64,000 bases of DNA, from positions 186,001-250,000 of the forward strand of contig NZ_JAAAPN010000006.1 in NCBI RefSeq assembly GCF_009909205.1, read 5' to 3'. Source of the DNA: Aquabacterium fontiphilum (lineage in GTDB: Bacteria > Pseudomonadota > Gammaproteobacteria > Burkholderiales > Burkholderiaceae_C). The translations under genes and the position numbers were made by a program. Each line of letters starts with the position of its first letter. Within the stretch, counting starts at the first letter, position 1. The notes under the pieces were generated by a model, which searched no databases, was not told the DNA's origin, and saw nothing but the letters and a program-made list of their open reading frames with translations. This document shows, one piece after another, positions 8,467-17,177 of the stretch.

Positions 8467-8836
8467 ACGGCAACCCGCTGGGCCCGCGCCCGCGTGCGCC
8501 GCTGCGCACGTCGGCCATGCTGCCCGTCAAGGCGCTGTCGGCCGGCGGCGGCACCATCTGCCAGCTGTCGCGCGAGCCCGTCACAGGGTCTTCGGGTACA
8601 TGGCGCAGGTAACCGCGGCTGACCAGTTCCTGCAGCGAATCCGGATATTGCCCGCGGTCGGCCGTGTACTTGTCAATGGCGTCGCGCATCACGTTCAGCG
8701 AGGTGCGCAGCGTGGCCTCGCGCGCGTTGTCGACCGAGCGCACATAGCGCGGCGCGACCAGGCTGGCCAGCAGGCCCACGATGGCCAGCACCACAATGAG
8801 TTCAATCAGCGTGAAGCCGCGATGGGCGGGGGCCAT
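8453..8836 (-). CDS. GspG/GspH-like pseudopilin
   Basis: A 127-residue pseudopilin with a short leader MAPAHRG, the cleavage motif G|FTLIE with Glu5, and a single hydrophobic helix (LIVVLAIVGLLASLVAP). A soluble domain follows, with a GspG-like region DKYTADRGQYPDSLQELVSR (about 53-72) and DPVTG. Such proteins form the periplasmic pseudopilus of type II secretion. It is the second of three pseudopilin genes after the secretin, 3 bases from the previous stop and overlapping the next gene. Confidence 0.85.
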   Translation of the reverse strand: MAPAHRGFTLIELIVVLAIVGLLASLVAPRYVRSVDNAREATLRTSLNVMRDAIDKYTADRGQYPDSLQELVSRGYLRHVPEDPVTGSRDSWQMVPPPADSALTGSMADVRSGARGRGPSGLPYASW

Positions 8837-8839
8837 GGT

Positions 8840-9367
8840 TCACCAGCTCCGATAGGGTGTGCCGTCCAACCCGGTGCCAGACGCGCGCGAGTACACATCG
8901 AACACGTCTGCGCCGGCAGCGGGCGAATCGGGCGGGCTGGCGTAGGCACGCAAGCCCCAGGTCTGCTCGGGTGGCAACTGCCGGTCTGCCAATGGATCGC
9001 GCGGCAGCCGCCGCAGGAAGTAGATGCGTGGCTTGGCCGCCTGGCTGACATCTGGCACGCCCTGCACCAACACCAGCAGATTGGGCGGGTAGCCTGTTTC
9101 GTCGGCGCGCTTCTCGATGCGGCCGGCATCCCACGCGGCCTTGTAGTCGTCGATGGCCGTGCGCAGCGTGCGCAGCGCCTGGCGCAGCTCGGCTTCCTGT
9201 GCGCGACGCTGTTGCAGCGTGGCCAGCGGCATGGCGGCGCTGGCCAGGATGGCCACCAGCATCACCACCACGACCATTTCGATCAAGGTGAAGCCGCTGA
9301 AACCGCTGTAACCGCGTGAACGCGCGTGGGCGCGCGGTGTCAGGATGGGCTCACTGTGATGCGCCAT
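8840..9367 (-). CDS. GspG-like/minor pseudopilin
   Basis: A 175-residue pseudopilin. The ATG at 9367 is chosen because it gives a leader of about 26 residues ending in FSG before FTLIEM; Glu5 is present. The soluble part resembles the GspG family, with TAIDDYKAAW, GYPPNLLVLV and a C-terminal SGTGLDGTPYRSW region. A start further upstream (to 9451) is open but would bury the leader. The gene overlaps the 3' end of the secretin gene by 17 bases. Confidence 0.85.
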   Translation of the reverse strand: MAHHSEPILTPRAHARSRGYSGFSGFTLIEMVVVVMLVAILASAAMPLATLQQRRAQEAELRQALRTLRTAIDDYKAAWDAGRIEKRADETGYPPNLLVLVQGVPDVSQAAKPRIYFLRRLPRDPLADRQLPPEQTWGLRAYASPPDSPAAGADVFDVYSRASGTGLDGTPYRSW

Positions 9368-11615
9368 CGTTGTCTGCCGGATCGGCTTCGTCTGACGGCG
9401 CTGCACTGGCCCCTGAGCCTTGAATGCGCAGACGCCATAGCGCCGTGCCACTTTCCAGGGCGAGCGCCGTCTCGCCGCTGCCCGCCTCGGCGCGCACGCG
9501 CACCATCACCGACTGGGCGCCCTGGGGCGGCACGCTGAGCGCCACACGACCAGGCGACCCAGCTTGGCCATCAGCCAGCAGCAAGGCCGAATCGATCATC
9601 AACGCAGATTCCAGCGGCTCGCTGCTGTCGTTGTGGACCGTCACCTGAAAGCTGCTGCCGGCCATGACCTCTTCGGGCGCAGACAGGCGGTGAGGCGCAG
9701 CCGCGGCGGCGCTGCCGCGCGACGATCGGCCCGACGCGTCACCCACCGCATCGCCCGCCGCGTTGGCAGACGGCGCGCCGCCACGGCTTGCACCACCGAT
9801 GCCTCCCGCACCCGTGCCATCGCGCAAGCTCAACGGGCGCGCGCCAGGCTGGGCCTCGGTGCCCGAGGGCAACATGCCGGCGCTGACCGGTGGTTGCACC
9901 AGGTTGCGCACGATGCGCGGCGTGACCAGCAGCACGATCTCGGTCTTCTCGCGGTTGTCCGTGCGGTTGCCGAACAGGCGGCCAGCCAGCGGCAGTTGGT
10001 GCAGGCCGGGCACGCCCACCGAGTTGCGGCTTTCGTTGTCGTTGATCAGGCCAGCGAGGATCTGTGTCTCGCCATCGCGCAGGCGCAGGGTCGTGCTGGC
10101 CTGCCGCGTGCCGACCTGGTAGGCAATCGAGCCCTGCGGTCCCGACACTTTGTCGGTGATGCTGCTGACCTCCAGCATGACCTTGATCGTGACGTCGTTG
10201 TCGAGCTGCACCTGGGGCTCGATCTCGAGCTTGAGGCCCACATCCAGATAGCTGACCGAGGCCGACACGCCAACGTTGGCTGTCGATGTGGTGGTGAACA
10301 CCGGCAGCTTTTCGCCCAGCAGCACCTTGGCCTTCTCGCGGTTGCGCGCGCGGATACGGGGGTTTGCCAGTAGGTTGGTGGCGCCGCGTGTGGACTTGAG
10401 GTTCACGATACCCAGGGGGTTGGGCGCGTACCAGCGCAGGTTGCTGTCGGACGTCAGCGGCGCCGTGCTGCCGGGCACACCGTAGTTGAACAGCTGCGGC
10501 CAGCTCAGCCCGATCTCGTCGAGCTTGCGCGACGAAACCTCCAGCACCTCCATCTCAAGCACCACCTCGGGGTCGGGCAGGTCCATGCCCTGCACGAGCT
10601 GCTCGACCAGGCGGATGACCTCAGGCGTGTCGCGCACCACCAGCATGTTCAGACGCTCGTCGATGAACACATCGCGGCTCTTGGCCACCGTGCGCACCAG
10701 CTGCTGCACTTGCTTGGGGTCGGCGTTGACAAGATAGAAGGTGCGGGTGACGGTGTCCAGCAACTCGCGGGCCTTCTGAGCCGTGGCGGGGTACACCAGC
10801 ACCGTGTTGTCGTTGAGCAGCTTGTGGCCCAGTTGCTGCGTGCTGGTCAACAGGCGCAAGGCCTCGTCCACCGTGGTCTGGCGCAGAAAGAGCGTGACCT
10901 TGCTGTCGGCCCGCACGTCCTTGTCAAACACGAAGTTGACATCGGCCGCCCGCGCCAGTGTCTCGAACACGGTGCGCAAGGGCGCCTCGCGGAACTCCAG
11001 CGTGATCGCCCGATGGGCCGAGCGCAGCACCGCACCCGCCCGTGCACGCGTCTGCGCCTCGCGCAGCGATTCGACACGGGCCAGCAGGGCGCGCGCGGCC
11101 TCGTGTCGTGGCGCTTCGCCCAGCACGGTGCGCAGGGCCAGCTCGGCTTGCTCCCACTGCTGGCGCTGCACGGCCTGCTCGGCCTCTGTCACCAAGGCCT
11201 GCAGCCGCTGGTCGCGCGCAGCCTCGGCCTGCAGGGCTGCGGTGCGGGGGTGTTGGGGCGCCACGGCGACCAGGCGATCCAGCCAGGCCCGGGCTTCGTC
11301 GCGCTGGCCAGCCTGCCGTGCCGCGTCGACGCGCATCGCCAGCTCGGCCACCGTGCGCTCGCGCTGCTGCAACCAGGCCAGCCGGGTTTCGCGGTGATCG
11401 GGCTGCGCGCGCACCGCATCGTTCAGCCGCGCCAGCGCGGCCTCGTGCTGCCCGGCCTGGGCCAGCTCCTGCGCTTCGCGCACCAGCGGCGAGGCGCAGC
11501 CCGCCACCGCGGCCACCATGGCCAGCATGAGGGCCGCGTTTGCAGCCAGACGCCGCAAACGGCCGTGGCGCCAGGGGGCACGAAGGCGGGGCAAGAGATC
11601 AGGGTACATCGTCAT
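9351..11615 (-). CDS. Lipoprotein secretin (GspD/MshL/PilQ-like) with C-terminal beta domain
   Basis: Outer-membrane channel of the secretion apparatus, 754 residues. The N-terminus has a hydrophobic stretch and lipobox VAGC (Cys40), so it is probably a lipoprotein able to reach the outer membrane without a separate pilotin. Residues about 45-195 are alpha-helical, Ala/Arg-rich and TPR-like. Secretin N domains follow (about 205-320, including LNMLVVRDTPEVI), then the conserved secretin domain to about 610, with VGVPGLHQLPLAGRLFG and EIVLLVTPRIV. After a Gly/Ser/Ala linker, about 665-735 looks like a beta-sandwich (EVMAGSSFQVTV), comparable to cohesin-like tails on some betaproteobacterial secretins. 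The start overlaps the previous gene as ATGA. Confidence 0.9.
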   Translation of the reverse strand: MTMYPDLLPRLRAPWRHGRLRRLAANAALMLAMVAAVAGCASPLVREAQELAQAGQHEAALARLNDAVRAQPDHRETRLAWLQQRERTVAELAMRVDAARQAGQRDEARAWLDRLVAVAPQHPRTAALQAEAARDQRLQALVTEAEQAVQRQQWEQAELALRTVLGEAPRHEAARALLARVESLREAQTRARAGAVLRSAHRAITLEFREAPLRTVFETLARAADVNFVFDKDVRADSKVTLFLRQTTVDEALRLLTSTQQLGHKLLNDNTVLVYPATAQKARELLDTVTRTFYLVNADPKQVQQLVRTVAKSRDVFIDERLNMLVVRDTPEVIRLVEQLVQGMDLPDPEVVLEMEVLEVSSRKLDEIGLSWPQLFNYGVPGSTAPLTSDSNLRWYAPNPLGIVNLKSTRGATNLLANPRIRARNREKAKVLLGEKLPVFTTTSTANVGVSASVSYLDVGLKLEIEPQVQLDNDVTIKVMLEVSSITDKVSGPQGSIAYQVGTRQASTTLRLRDGETQILAGLINDNESRNSVGVPGLHQLPLAGRLFGNRTDNREKTEIVLLVTPRIVRNLVQPPVSAGMLPSGTEAQPGARPLSLRDGTGAGGIGGASRGGAPSANAAGDAVGDASGRSSRGSAAAAAPHRLSAPEEVMAGSSFQVTVHNDSSEPLESALMIDSALLLADGQAGSPGRVALSVPPQGAQSVMVRVRAEAGSGETALALESGTALWRLRIQGSGASAAPSDEADPADNDGASQ

Positions 11616-12211
11616 CTCATGGTCACCGACTGGCTTTGCGCCAGCGGCAGGTAAGTCAGCTGCAGGGCGCGCTCCTGGATGCGGTCGACCCGCCAGACGC
11701 CCTCGATCACATCGCCTTCACGCGCCACCCAGACGCCCTGGCTGCCTTGCAGCACGGCGCGGCGCGTGGGCGCCACGGCCTCGGACGGCGCCTCGTCATT
11801 GAAGCGACCCACCCACTGATGCGGAAAGCGTGGGGCCTGCGGCGGCCCCTCGGATGGCGCCACGCGACGGGCAGGCGCGGGTGGCGGTGGCGGTGGCTCA
11901 GCCGGCCCCCAGGCCAGCGACATGCGGCCGGCAGACGGAGGCGGCGAGGCCAGGCGTGCCTGCCAGGCCGCCAAGGCGGCATGCATCGCCGGGCCAAGGT
12001 CGGCAGGTGCGTCAACGGCCGTACCGCGGCCGGGTCCTTCGCTGCGCGTGACAGGCGCGGAGGCCCCATCGGGTGCGGTCGCCCCCCGCGCGCGTCCTGC
12101 GGCCGGCTCGGCCAGCAGCGCATCGCCGTCGTCGGCCGGCTCGCCCATCAGCGCCACCCCCACGGTGGCCAGCAGGGCCGCCCCCAGCAGCCACAACAAG
12201 CGGCGGTTCAT
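11612..12211 (-). CDS. PilP/MshK-like accessory protein of the secretion system
   Basis: A 199-residue protein with one N-terminal membrane segment (RRLLWLLGAALLATVGVALMG), a long Ala/Pro-rich linker, and a small C-terminal beta domain (about 150-199; QGSQGVWVAREGDVIEGVWRVDRI). This layout matches PilP/MshK/GspC-type proteins, which link the inner-membrane platform to the secretin; the secretin gene follows directly, overlapping as ATGA. Sequence identity to any one family is not evident, so position in the operon carries much of the call. An upstream in-frame ATG at 12238 is less likely because 12211 overlaps the preceding stop. Confidence 0.7.
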   Translation of the reverse strand: MNRRLLWLLGAALLATVGVALMGEPADDGDALLAEPAAGRARGATAPDGASAPVTRSEGPGRGTAVDAPADLGPAMHAALAAWQARLASPPPSAGRMSLAWGPAEPPPPPPAPARRVAPSEGPPQAPRFPHQWVGRFNDEAPSEAVAPTRRAVLQGSQGVWVAREGDVIEGVWRVDRIQERALQLTYLPLAQSQSVTMR

Positions 12212-12786
12212 CGCGCACCTCCAGGGGTGCGCCACCACAGCGAGACCTTGACCTGTGCCTTGAGCACGGGCTGGCTGGCGTCGGTGCGCTGCAACTCGAT
12301 GGCGTCAATGCCCAGGCCGGGCACCGTCTGCAGCCGCGCCAGCCAGTCGCGCAACGCGGGATACTCAGCCTCGGCCGGGATGCTCACGCGCTGGCGCCAC
12401 AGGCCACCAGCGGGCGAGGCCGGCACCCAGCTTTCCTGCTCGCCCTGCATCTGCAGGCCGGGTGTGCGCACGCCGGCCTGCTCGGCCGCCTGCCACAGCG
12501 CCCGCTGCAGCGCCATGCGCTCGCTGGCGTGCGGCAAAGCGTGCCACAAGGCCTGCCACGCTGCCTCGGCCGTGCGCGGCGCGGCCGTATCCGGCGATGA
12601 CAGCGCGCTGGCTCGCGCGCGCAAGGTCACACGCAACGTGTCGGCCTCGGCCACCGCTGCCTCCGCCATGGCCTGCTGCTGTGGCACCCAGCCATGCTGC
12701 AGCCACAGCGCGGCCGCCAGCAAGGCCAGCCCCACCGCACCGGGCATGCCCAGTTGCTGCAACAGGCGCTTAACGCTGGCGCTCAC
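12208..12786 (-). CDS. PilO/GspM-like inner-membrane platform protein
   Basis: A 192-residue bitopic protein: a short cytoplasmic segment, one membrane helix (about 13-31, GAVGLALLAAALWLQHGW), a periplasmic helical region, and a C-terminal ferredoxin-like region with YPALRDWLARLQTVPGLGIDAIEL, typical of PilO/GspM/MshJ. It would pair with the PilN-like protein encoded just upstream. The GTG start at 12786 overlaps the preceding stop as GTGA and is preferred to longer in-frame options that add an Arg-rich, unlikely N-terminus. Confidence 0.75.
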   Translation of the reverse strand: MSASVKRLLQQLGMPGAVGLALLAAALWLQHGWVPQQQAMAEAAVAEADTLRVTLRARASALSSPDTAAPRTAEAAWQALWHALPHASERMALQRALWQAAEQAGVRTPGLQMQGEQESWVPASPAGGLWRQRVSIPAEAEYPALRDWLARLQTVPGLGIDAIELQRTDASQPVLKAQVKVSLWWRTPGGAR

Positions 12787-13388
12787 AGCGGGCCTCCTGG
12801 CGCCGTCAACTGCACCCGCCAGATGTACTCGCCCCACCGGCCGGTCACCGGCTGCGGCAAGCGCTCGCGGCTGCGCAACTGCGCGCCTTCGCCCAGCGTG
12901 GCCGCCCACACCAGCGGCGAGGCATCGTCGTGCGCCAGCGCCTGCAAACGGAGCTCGGCCGACCCACCCGAGGCCGTGCCCATGGCCGTACCCAGATCGA
13001 GCGCCAGCGCGGTCAACAGCAGCTTTTGATCGGCCGCGGCGTGGTCGACCCGGTCCAGCGTGGTGAGCCAGTCATGCCCCAGCCACGACGCCAGTTGGCC
13101 AGCGCGACGCCAGCCCGCCGCATCCAGCGGGGGCGACACGGTCTTGGCCGACGATGCAGACGATGCGGCGGCAGCATCGGATCCGAGCGCCACGACCGGA
13201 GGCTGCCGCAAGGCCCGCTCCAAGCGAGTCACCTCGGCCTCGGCCTCGATGCGGGCCTGCTCGGCCTGGCGCGCCACGTCCGCCGCATGCACGCACACCG
13301 CCAGACCGACCACCGCCAGAGCCCACCCCCATACAGAGGCGCGTCGGCGTGGGCCCACCACGTCAAGTTCGTCCACCCAGGCGCTCAT
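12783..13388 (-). CDS. PilN/GspL-C-terminal-like inner-membrane platform protein
   Basis: A 201-residue bitopic protein: a short N-terminal cytoplasmic segment (ELDVVGPRRR), a membrane helix (SVWGWALAVVGLAVCVHA, about 18-35), a coiled-coil stretch, then a periplasmic domain with AGQLASWLGHDWLTTLDRVD. This is the layout of PilN and of the C-terminal half of GspL. It precedes the PilO-like gene with a GTGA overlap and follows the PilM-like gene with an ATGA overlap. Confidence 0.7.
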   Translation of the reverse strand: MSAWVDELDVVGPRRRASVWGWALAVVGLAVCVHAADVARQAEQARIEAEAEVTRLERALRQPPVVALGSDAAAASSASSAKTVSPPLDAAGWRRAGQLASWLGHDWLTTLDRVDHAAADQKLLLTALALDLGTAMGTASGGSAELRLQALAHDDASPLVWAATLGEGAQLRSRERLPQPVTGRWGEYIWRVQLTAPGGPL

Positions 13389-13972
13389 GCCGCCTCCCCA
13401 GGTTCAGACCAGACGTCGGCGAGCTGCCAGCGTCCGTCATGCCGCAACCAGTTCAGGTGAACCGACCAGCCCGGCTCGTTCAGCGTTTGTGTGAGCAGGG
13501 CGGCCTCGCCTGCATCCTGCGTTGCCGTGCCTTCAAGCCAGGCGGCCGCCTCGGGCGCCCACCAAGGGCCCATGCGATCGAGCCGCACGTGGTGGCGGCG
13601 CGCCAACGCCGTCACCCCCTCAACCAGCGCCTTGGGCATCGCCGTGCACACCTGGACGGCAGGCGCCCGCGCCTGGCGCACCACCCAGGCGGCCAGCAAG
13701 GCCTGTTCGTCGAGCTCATGCGCGGCCTGCCAGCGCTGCAAGGCCGCCTGCCAGCCCTCGGCTGCGGGCAAAGCCGGATCCACCGCCACCGCGTGCACCC
13801 AGCGGGCCGCCACCACCATCTCGCAGGCTGCACCGGCGTGGGCCGCCAGAAACGCGTCGGCATCGGCGAGCGCATCATCCAAAGTGGCGTGGCCCCAACC
13901 CAGGCGATACGCCAACGGCCGCCAATGGGTGGTCGCGCGACGGCGCAGCATGGTGGCGGTCATCAAGGGCAT
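13385..13972 (-). CDS. PilM/GspL-cytoplasmic-domain-like protein (divergent)
   Basis: A 195-residue soluble protein with no signal peptide or membrane segment. It contains WRPLAYRLGWGHATLDDALA, ARWVHAVAVDP and TAMPKALVEGVTALARRHHVRL. This pattern recalls the actin-like cytoplasmic part of GspL/PilM/MshI, which contacts the ATPase, but it is short and I cannot point to nucleotide-binding motifs. It lies between the gspE ATPase gene (3-base gap) and the PilN-like gene (ATGA overlap), exactly where a PilM-like subunit would sit. Treat the function as inferred from position. Confidence 0.6.
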   Translation of the reverse strand: MPLMTATMLRRRATTHWRPLAYRLGWGHATLDDALADADAFLAAHAGAACEMVVAARWVHAVAVDPALPAAEGWQAALQRWQAAHELDEQALLAAWVVRQARAPAVQVCTAMPKALVEGVTALARRHHVRLDRMGPWWAPEAAAWLEGTATQDAGEAALLTQTLNEPGWSVHLNWLRHDGRWQLADVWSEPGEAA

Positions 13973-13975
13973 GGC

Positions 13976-15571
13976 TTACTCCACCAGCGTGACGCGGTTG
14001 AGCTCGTCGACCGAGGTCTCGCCCCGCAGCACGCACGCCAGCGCGGCATCGCGCAGCGCGCGGGTGCCATTGGCACGGGCATGCGCTTTGATCTGCGTGA
14101 GCGGCGCCCGGGCCACGATGAGGTCGCGCAGCGTGTCGTCCATCAGCAGGATCTCGGTGACGGCCTTGCGCCCGCGGTAGCCGGTACCACGGCAGCTGGG
14201 GCAGCCCACCGCCCGCATGTAGCGCCCCTTGGCGTCCAGCGGCAACTGGGCCTGTCGCAAGGCCGCCGGCGTCGGTTCCCACGGCGCAGCGCAGTGGCTG
14301 CACAGCCGGCGGATGAGGCGCTGCGCCACCACCCCGTTGATGGCCGACACCATGTTGTACAGGTCGACCCCCATGTGCATGAACCGACCCACCACATCGA
14401 ACACGTTGTTGGCGTGGATCGTGGACAGCACCAGGTGGCCGGTCAGCGCGGCCTGTGAGGCGATCTGGGCGGTCTCCGCATCGCGGATCTCGCCGACCAT
14501 CACCCGATCGGGGTCGTGACGCAGGATGCTGCGCAGGCCGCGCGCAAACGTCAGCCCCTTGCGGTCGTTGACCGGGATCTGAACCACGCCGGGCAGCTGG
14601 TACTCGACCGGGTCTTCGATGGTGATGATCTTGTCGGCGCCGTCGTTGATCTCCTGCACCACGGCATACAAGGTCGTCGTCTTGCCGCTGCCCGTGGGCC
14701 CCGTCACCAGCAGCATGCCGTAAGGCTTGCGCGCCAGGCGCCGCACGGTGTCGGCATCGTCCGCGTCCAGCCCCAGGCCTTCCAGGCTCAAGGCCTGCGC
14801 ATCGGCGGCCAGGCGGCTGCGATCCAGGATGCGCAGCACCGCATCTTCACCAAAGCTGCTGGGCATGATGGAGACACGGAAGTCCACATCGCGTACCGGT
14901 GCGTCGGCTGCGGGCTGCACGCGCAGCTTGAAGCGCCCGTCCTGCGGCAGGCGCCGCTCGCCGATGTCAAGCTCGGCCATGACTTTCAGGCGCGACACCA
15001 GCTGCTCGGCCGCCTCGCGCGAACCGACCTCGCCCACCGCCTGCATCACCCCGTCCAGCCGGTGGCGGATGACCATGCCGCTGGCGGTGCTCTCCAGGTG
15101 TAGGTCGCTGGCCTGCGCCTTCAGCGCATCGAACAAGGTGGCATCCAGCAGCTTGACCACAGGGCTGCTGCTGCGGTTGAGCGTGTCGACCGACAGTGCC
15201 TGCAACTCACTCGCACCGCCCGCGGCCGCGTCTGTCTCGCCCCACTGCGTGGCCAGCGTGTCGCGCGCCGCAAACGCCTGCTCGCCTTGAGCCAGCAGCG
15301 CCGTCAGCGCCTCGGCCGTCACCCGCACCCACTGCACCGGCTGCCCCACGGCGCGCCCCACAGCCTCTCGCACCACGCCATCGACCGCGCCATGTTCCTG
15401 CCCGTCATACCAGGCCTGCCACCGGCCATCGGCCTCGCGTCCCACCACCACACGCAGCCGCAGCGCGCGGGCCAGCGGCCACACCGTCCAGTCGGGTTGC
15501 AAGCTCGCGGGCAAGACCTCGGCCTGCACAGGGGTCAGGCACCGTGCCACGTCGTTGAGCATCGCACTCAT
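13976..15571 (-). CDS. gspE: GspE/PilB-family secretion ATPase
   Basis: Cytoplasmic hexameric ATPase that drives pseudopilus assembly, 531 residues. It has an N-terminal GspE-N-like region, then the GspE core with SDLHLE (155-160), Walker A GPTGSGKT (291-298), the Asp box near DPVEY, Walker B region RVMVGEIRD (356-364) and the His box. A tetracysteine zinc site is present (CSHC at 424-427, CPSC at 457-460). The ATG at 15571 overlaps the gspF stop as ATGA; a longer frame to 15682 exists but would overlap gspF deeply. Confidence 0.95.
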   Translation of the reverse strand: MSAMLNDVARCLTPVQAEVLPASLQPDWTVWPLARALRLRVVVGREADGRWQAWYDGQEHGAVDGVVREAVGRAVGQPVQWVRVTAEALTALLAQGEQAFAARDTLATQWGETDAAAGGASELQALSVDTLNRSSSPVVKLLDATLFDALKAQASDLHLESTASGMVIRHRLDGVMQAVGEVGSREAAEQLVSRLKVMAELDIGERRLPQDGRFKLRVQPAADAPVRDVDFRVSIMPSSFGEDAVLRILDRSRLAADAQALSLEGLGLDADDADTVRRLARKPYGMLLVTGPTGSGKTTTLYAVVQEINDGADKIITIEDPVEYQLPGVVQIPVNDRKGLTFARGLRSILRHDPDRVMVGEIRDAETAQIASQAALTGHLVLSTIHANNVFDVVGRFMHMGVDLYNMVSAINGVVAQRLIRRLCSHCAAPWEPTPAALRQAQLPLDAKGRYMRAVGCPSCRGTGYRGRKAVTEILLMDDTLRDLIVARAPLTQIKAHARANGTRALRDAALACVLRGETSVDELNRVTLVE

Positions 15572-16704
15572 TGAATCTGCTCCGCCACCTGAAAGATGGG
15601 CAAATACATCAACACCACGATGCCGCCGATCACCACGCCCATCACCAGCATCAGCACGGGGTTGACCACCTTGCCGACCCACTCGGTGAAGCGCGCCAGT
15701 TCGTCGTCATAGAACTGCGCGGCGCGCTCCAGCATGGGCCCCAACTCGCCCGTCTGCTCGCCCACACGCACCATGCGCACCGATACCGGCGTACTCAGCC
15801 CTTCGAGTTGCAGCGCATCCGACAGGCGCTGCCCCTCGCCCACACGGGCGGTGGCGCGGCTGAGCGCCGGGCGCAGCAGGGCCCCCATCAGCTCGGCGGC
15901 CGAGTGCAAGGCCGGCACCACCGGCACACCGGCCTGCAGCAACAGGCCCAGCGTGCGGTACAGCGAGGCCAGCTCCAGCAGCCGCAGGCGCTCGCCCACC
16001 ACGGGCATGCGCCACAGCTGCGCGGCCAGCGCCGCACGCACCGCTGGCGCCCGCGCCACCGCCACGGCCACCGCGATCAGGGCCACGACACCCACCAGCG
16101 CCATCAGCGGATGCTCGCCCAGCGTGCGCCCCACCTTCAGCAACACCGCCGACATCCAAGGCAGCTCGCTGCCCATGTCTTCGTAGATCTGCGCAAACCG
16201 GGGCACGACAAACACCGTCAGGAACAGCACCACCAGGCTGCTGGCACCAATCAGGATCACCGGATAAATGGCCGCCCCCACCAGCTTGCTGCGCAGGCCC
16301 TCCAGCCAATGCAGATAAGCGGCGTGCTGACGCAGCGCCTGCGCCAGATGGCCGGTGCGCTGCGCCGCCTCGATCGAAGCCACCAGCAAGCTGGTGAAGG
16401 CCTGGGGCTGTGCCCGCATGGCCTGGGCCAGCGTCTGCCCTTCCGACAAGGCCAGGTTCAGCGCCGCCAGCACACGCACCGTCGCCTCAGACGACTCCTT
16501 TTCGCGCAGCGTCTGCAAGGCCTCGTACAGCGGGATGCCCGCATCCAGCAACACAGCCAGCTCCTGGCAGAACAGGCGCCGCGGAAAGGCGCCGCCGCCC
16601 TGCCGTGCGCGCGCCGGCGCCAGGCCGGGCCAGCCTGATGTGGCGGTCTGGGCCGCCGCCAAGCGGCGCGAAGAAGCCAAGGGGTCCATGACGCGCGCGC
16701 TCAC
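15568..16704 (-). CDS. gspF: GspF/PilC-family inner-membrane platform protein
   Basis: Polytopic inner-membrane core of the secretion machine, 378 residues. Two T2SSF repeats are seen, each a cytoplasmic helical domain followed by membrane helices: the first starts near FCQELAVLLDAGIPL, the second near LYRTLGLLLQAGVPV. Membrane segments occur near GAAIYPVILIGASSLVVLFLTV, ALVGVVALIAVAVAVA and VVNPVLMLVMGVVIGGIVVLMY-like stretches. The GTG at 16704 overlaps the gspG stop as GTGA; an ATG 15 bases further in is the alternative start. Confidence 0.93.
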   Translation of the reverse strand: MSARVMDPLASSRRLAAAQTATSGWPGLAPARARQGGGAFPRRLFCQELAVLLDAGIPLYEALQTLREKESSEATVRVLAALNLALSEGQTLAQAMRAQPQAFTSLLVASIEAAQRTGHLAQALRQHAAYLHWLEGLRSKLVGAAIYPVILIGASSLVVLFLTVFVVPRFAQIYEDMGSELPWMSAVLLKVGRTLGEHPLMALVGVVALIAVAVAVARAPAVRAALAAQLWRMPVVGERLRLLELASLYRTLGLLLQAGVPVVPALHSAAELMGALLRPALSRATARVGEGQRLSDALQLEGLSTPVSVRMVRVGEQTGELGPMLERAAQFYDDELARFTEWVGKVVNPVLMLVMGVVIGGIVVLMYLPIFQVAEQIQ

Positions 16705-17129
16705 CAGTTCGTGACGTCAGCGTTCTCGCCTTCGCCACCTTCGCGCCCATCCTTGCCCAGCGAGAACAGGTCGTACTCGCCATGCTGCCCTGGCATGCGG
16801 TAGACGTAGTCGCGGCCCCAGGGATCTTTGGGCGGCGCCTTGCGCAAGTACGGGCCCCACCAGCGGGTCTCATCGGCCGGCTTGTTCCACAGGGCGTCCA
16901 GGCCTTGCTCGGCACTGGGGTAGCGGCCCGTGTCCAGGCGGTACTGATCGAGCGCCTTGCCCAGCGCATCGAGCTGGGCCGCCGCGGTCTTGGCTTCGGA
17001 CTTGCCGATCTGCTTGAAGAACTGCGGGCCCACATAGCCCGCCAGCAGACCGATGATCACCAACACCACCAGCAGCTCCAGCAGGGTGAAACCCTGCGCC
17101 TTGGCTCGGGGCGTTTGACTCACGAACAT
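16701..17129 (-). CDS. gspG: GspG major pseudopilin
   Basis: Main subunit of the pseudopilus, 142 residues, the usual GspG size. It has a leader ending AQG, cleavage motif G|FTLLE with Glu5, hydrophobic helix, and the GspG-type C-terminal domain: LDTGRYPSAEQGLDAL, GPYLRKAPPKDPWG and a Ca-site-like acidic tail (LGKDGREGGEGENAD). GAAGGA lies 7 bases before the ATG at 17129 and decides this start over an ATG at 17153. It is the first gene of the secretion operon, below a probable Pho-box promoter. Confidence 0.96.
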   Translation of the reverse strand: MFVSQTPRAKAQGFTLLELLVVLVIIGLLAGYVGPQFFKQIGKSEAKTAAAQLDALGKALDQYRLDTGRYPSAEQGLDALWNKPADETRWWGPYLRKAPPKDPWGRDYVYRMPGQHGEYDLFSLGKDGREGGEGENADVTNW

Positions 17130-17177
17130 CACAGATCCTTCCGGCATCGCCAACGGCCTGGCGACATGACGGGCGTG

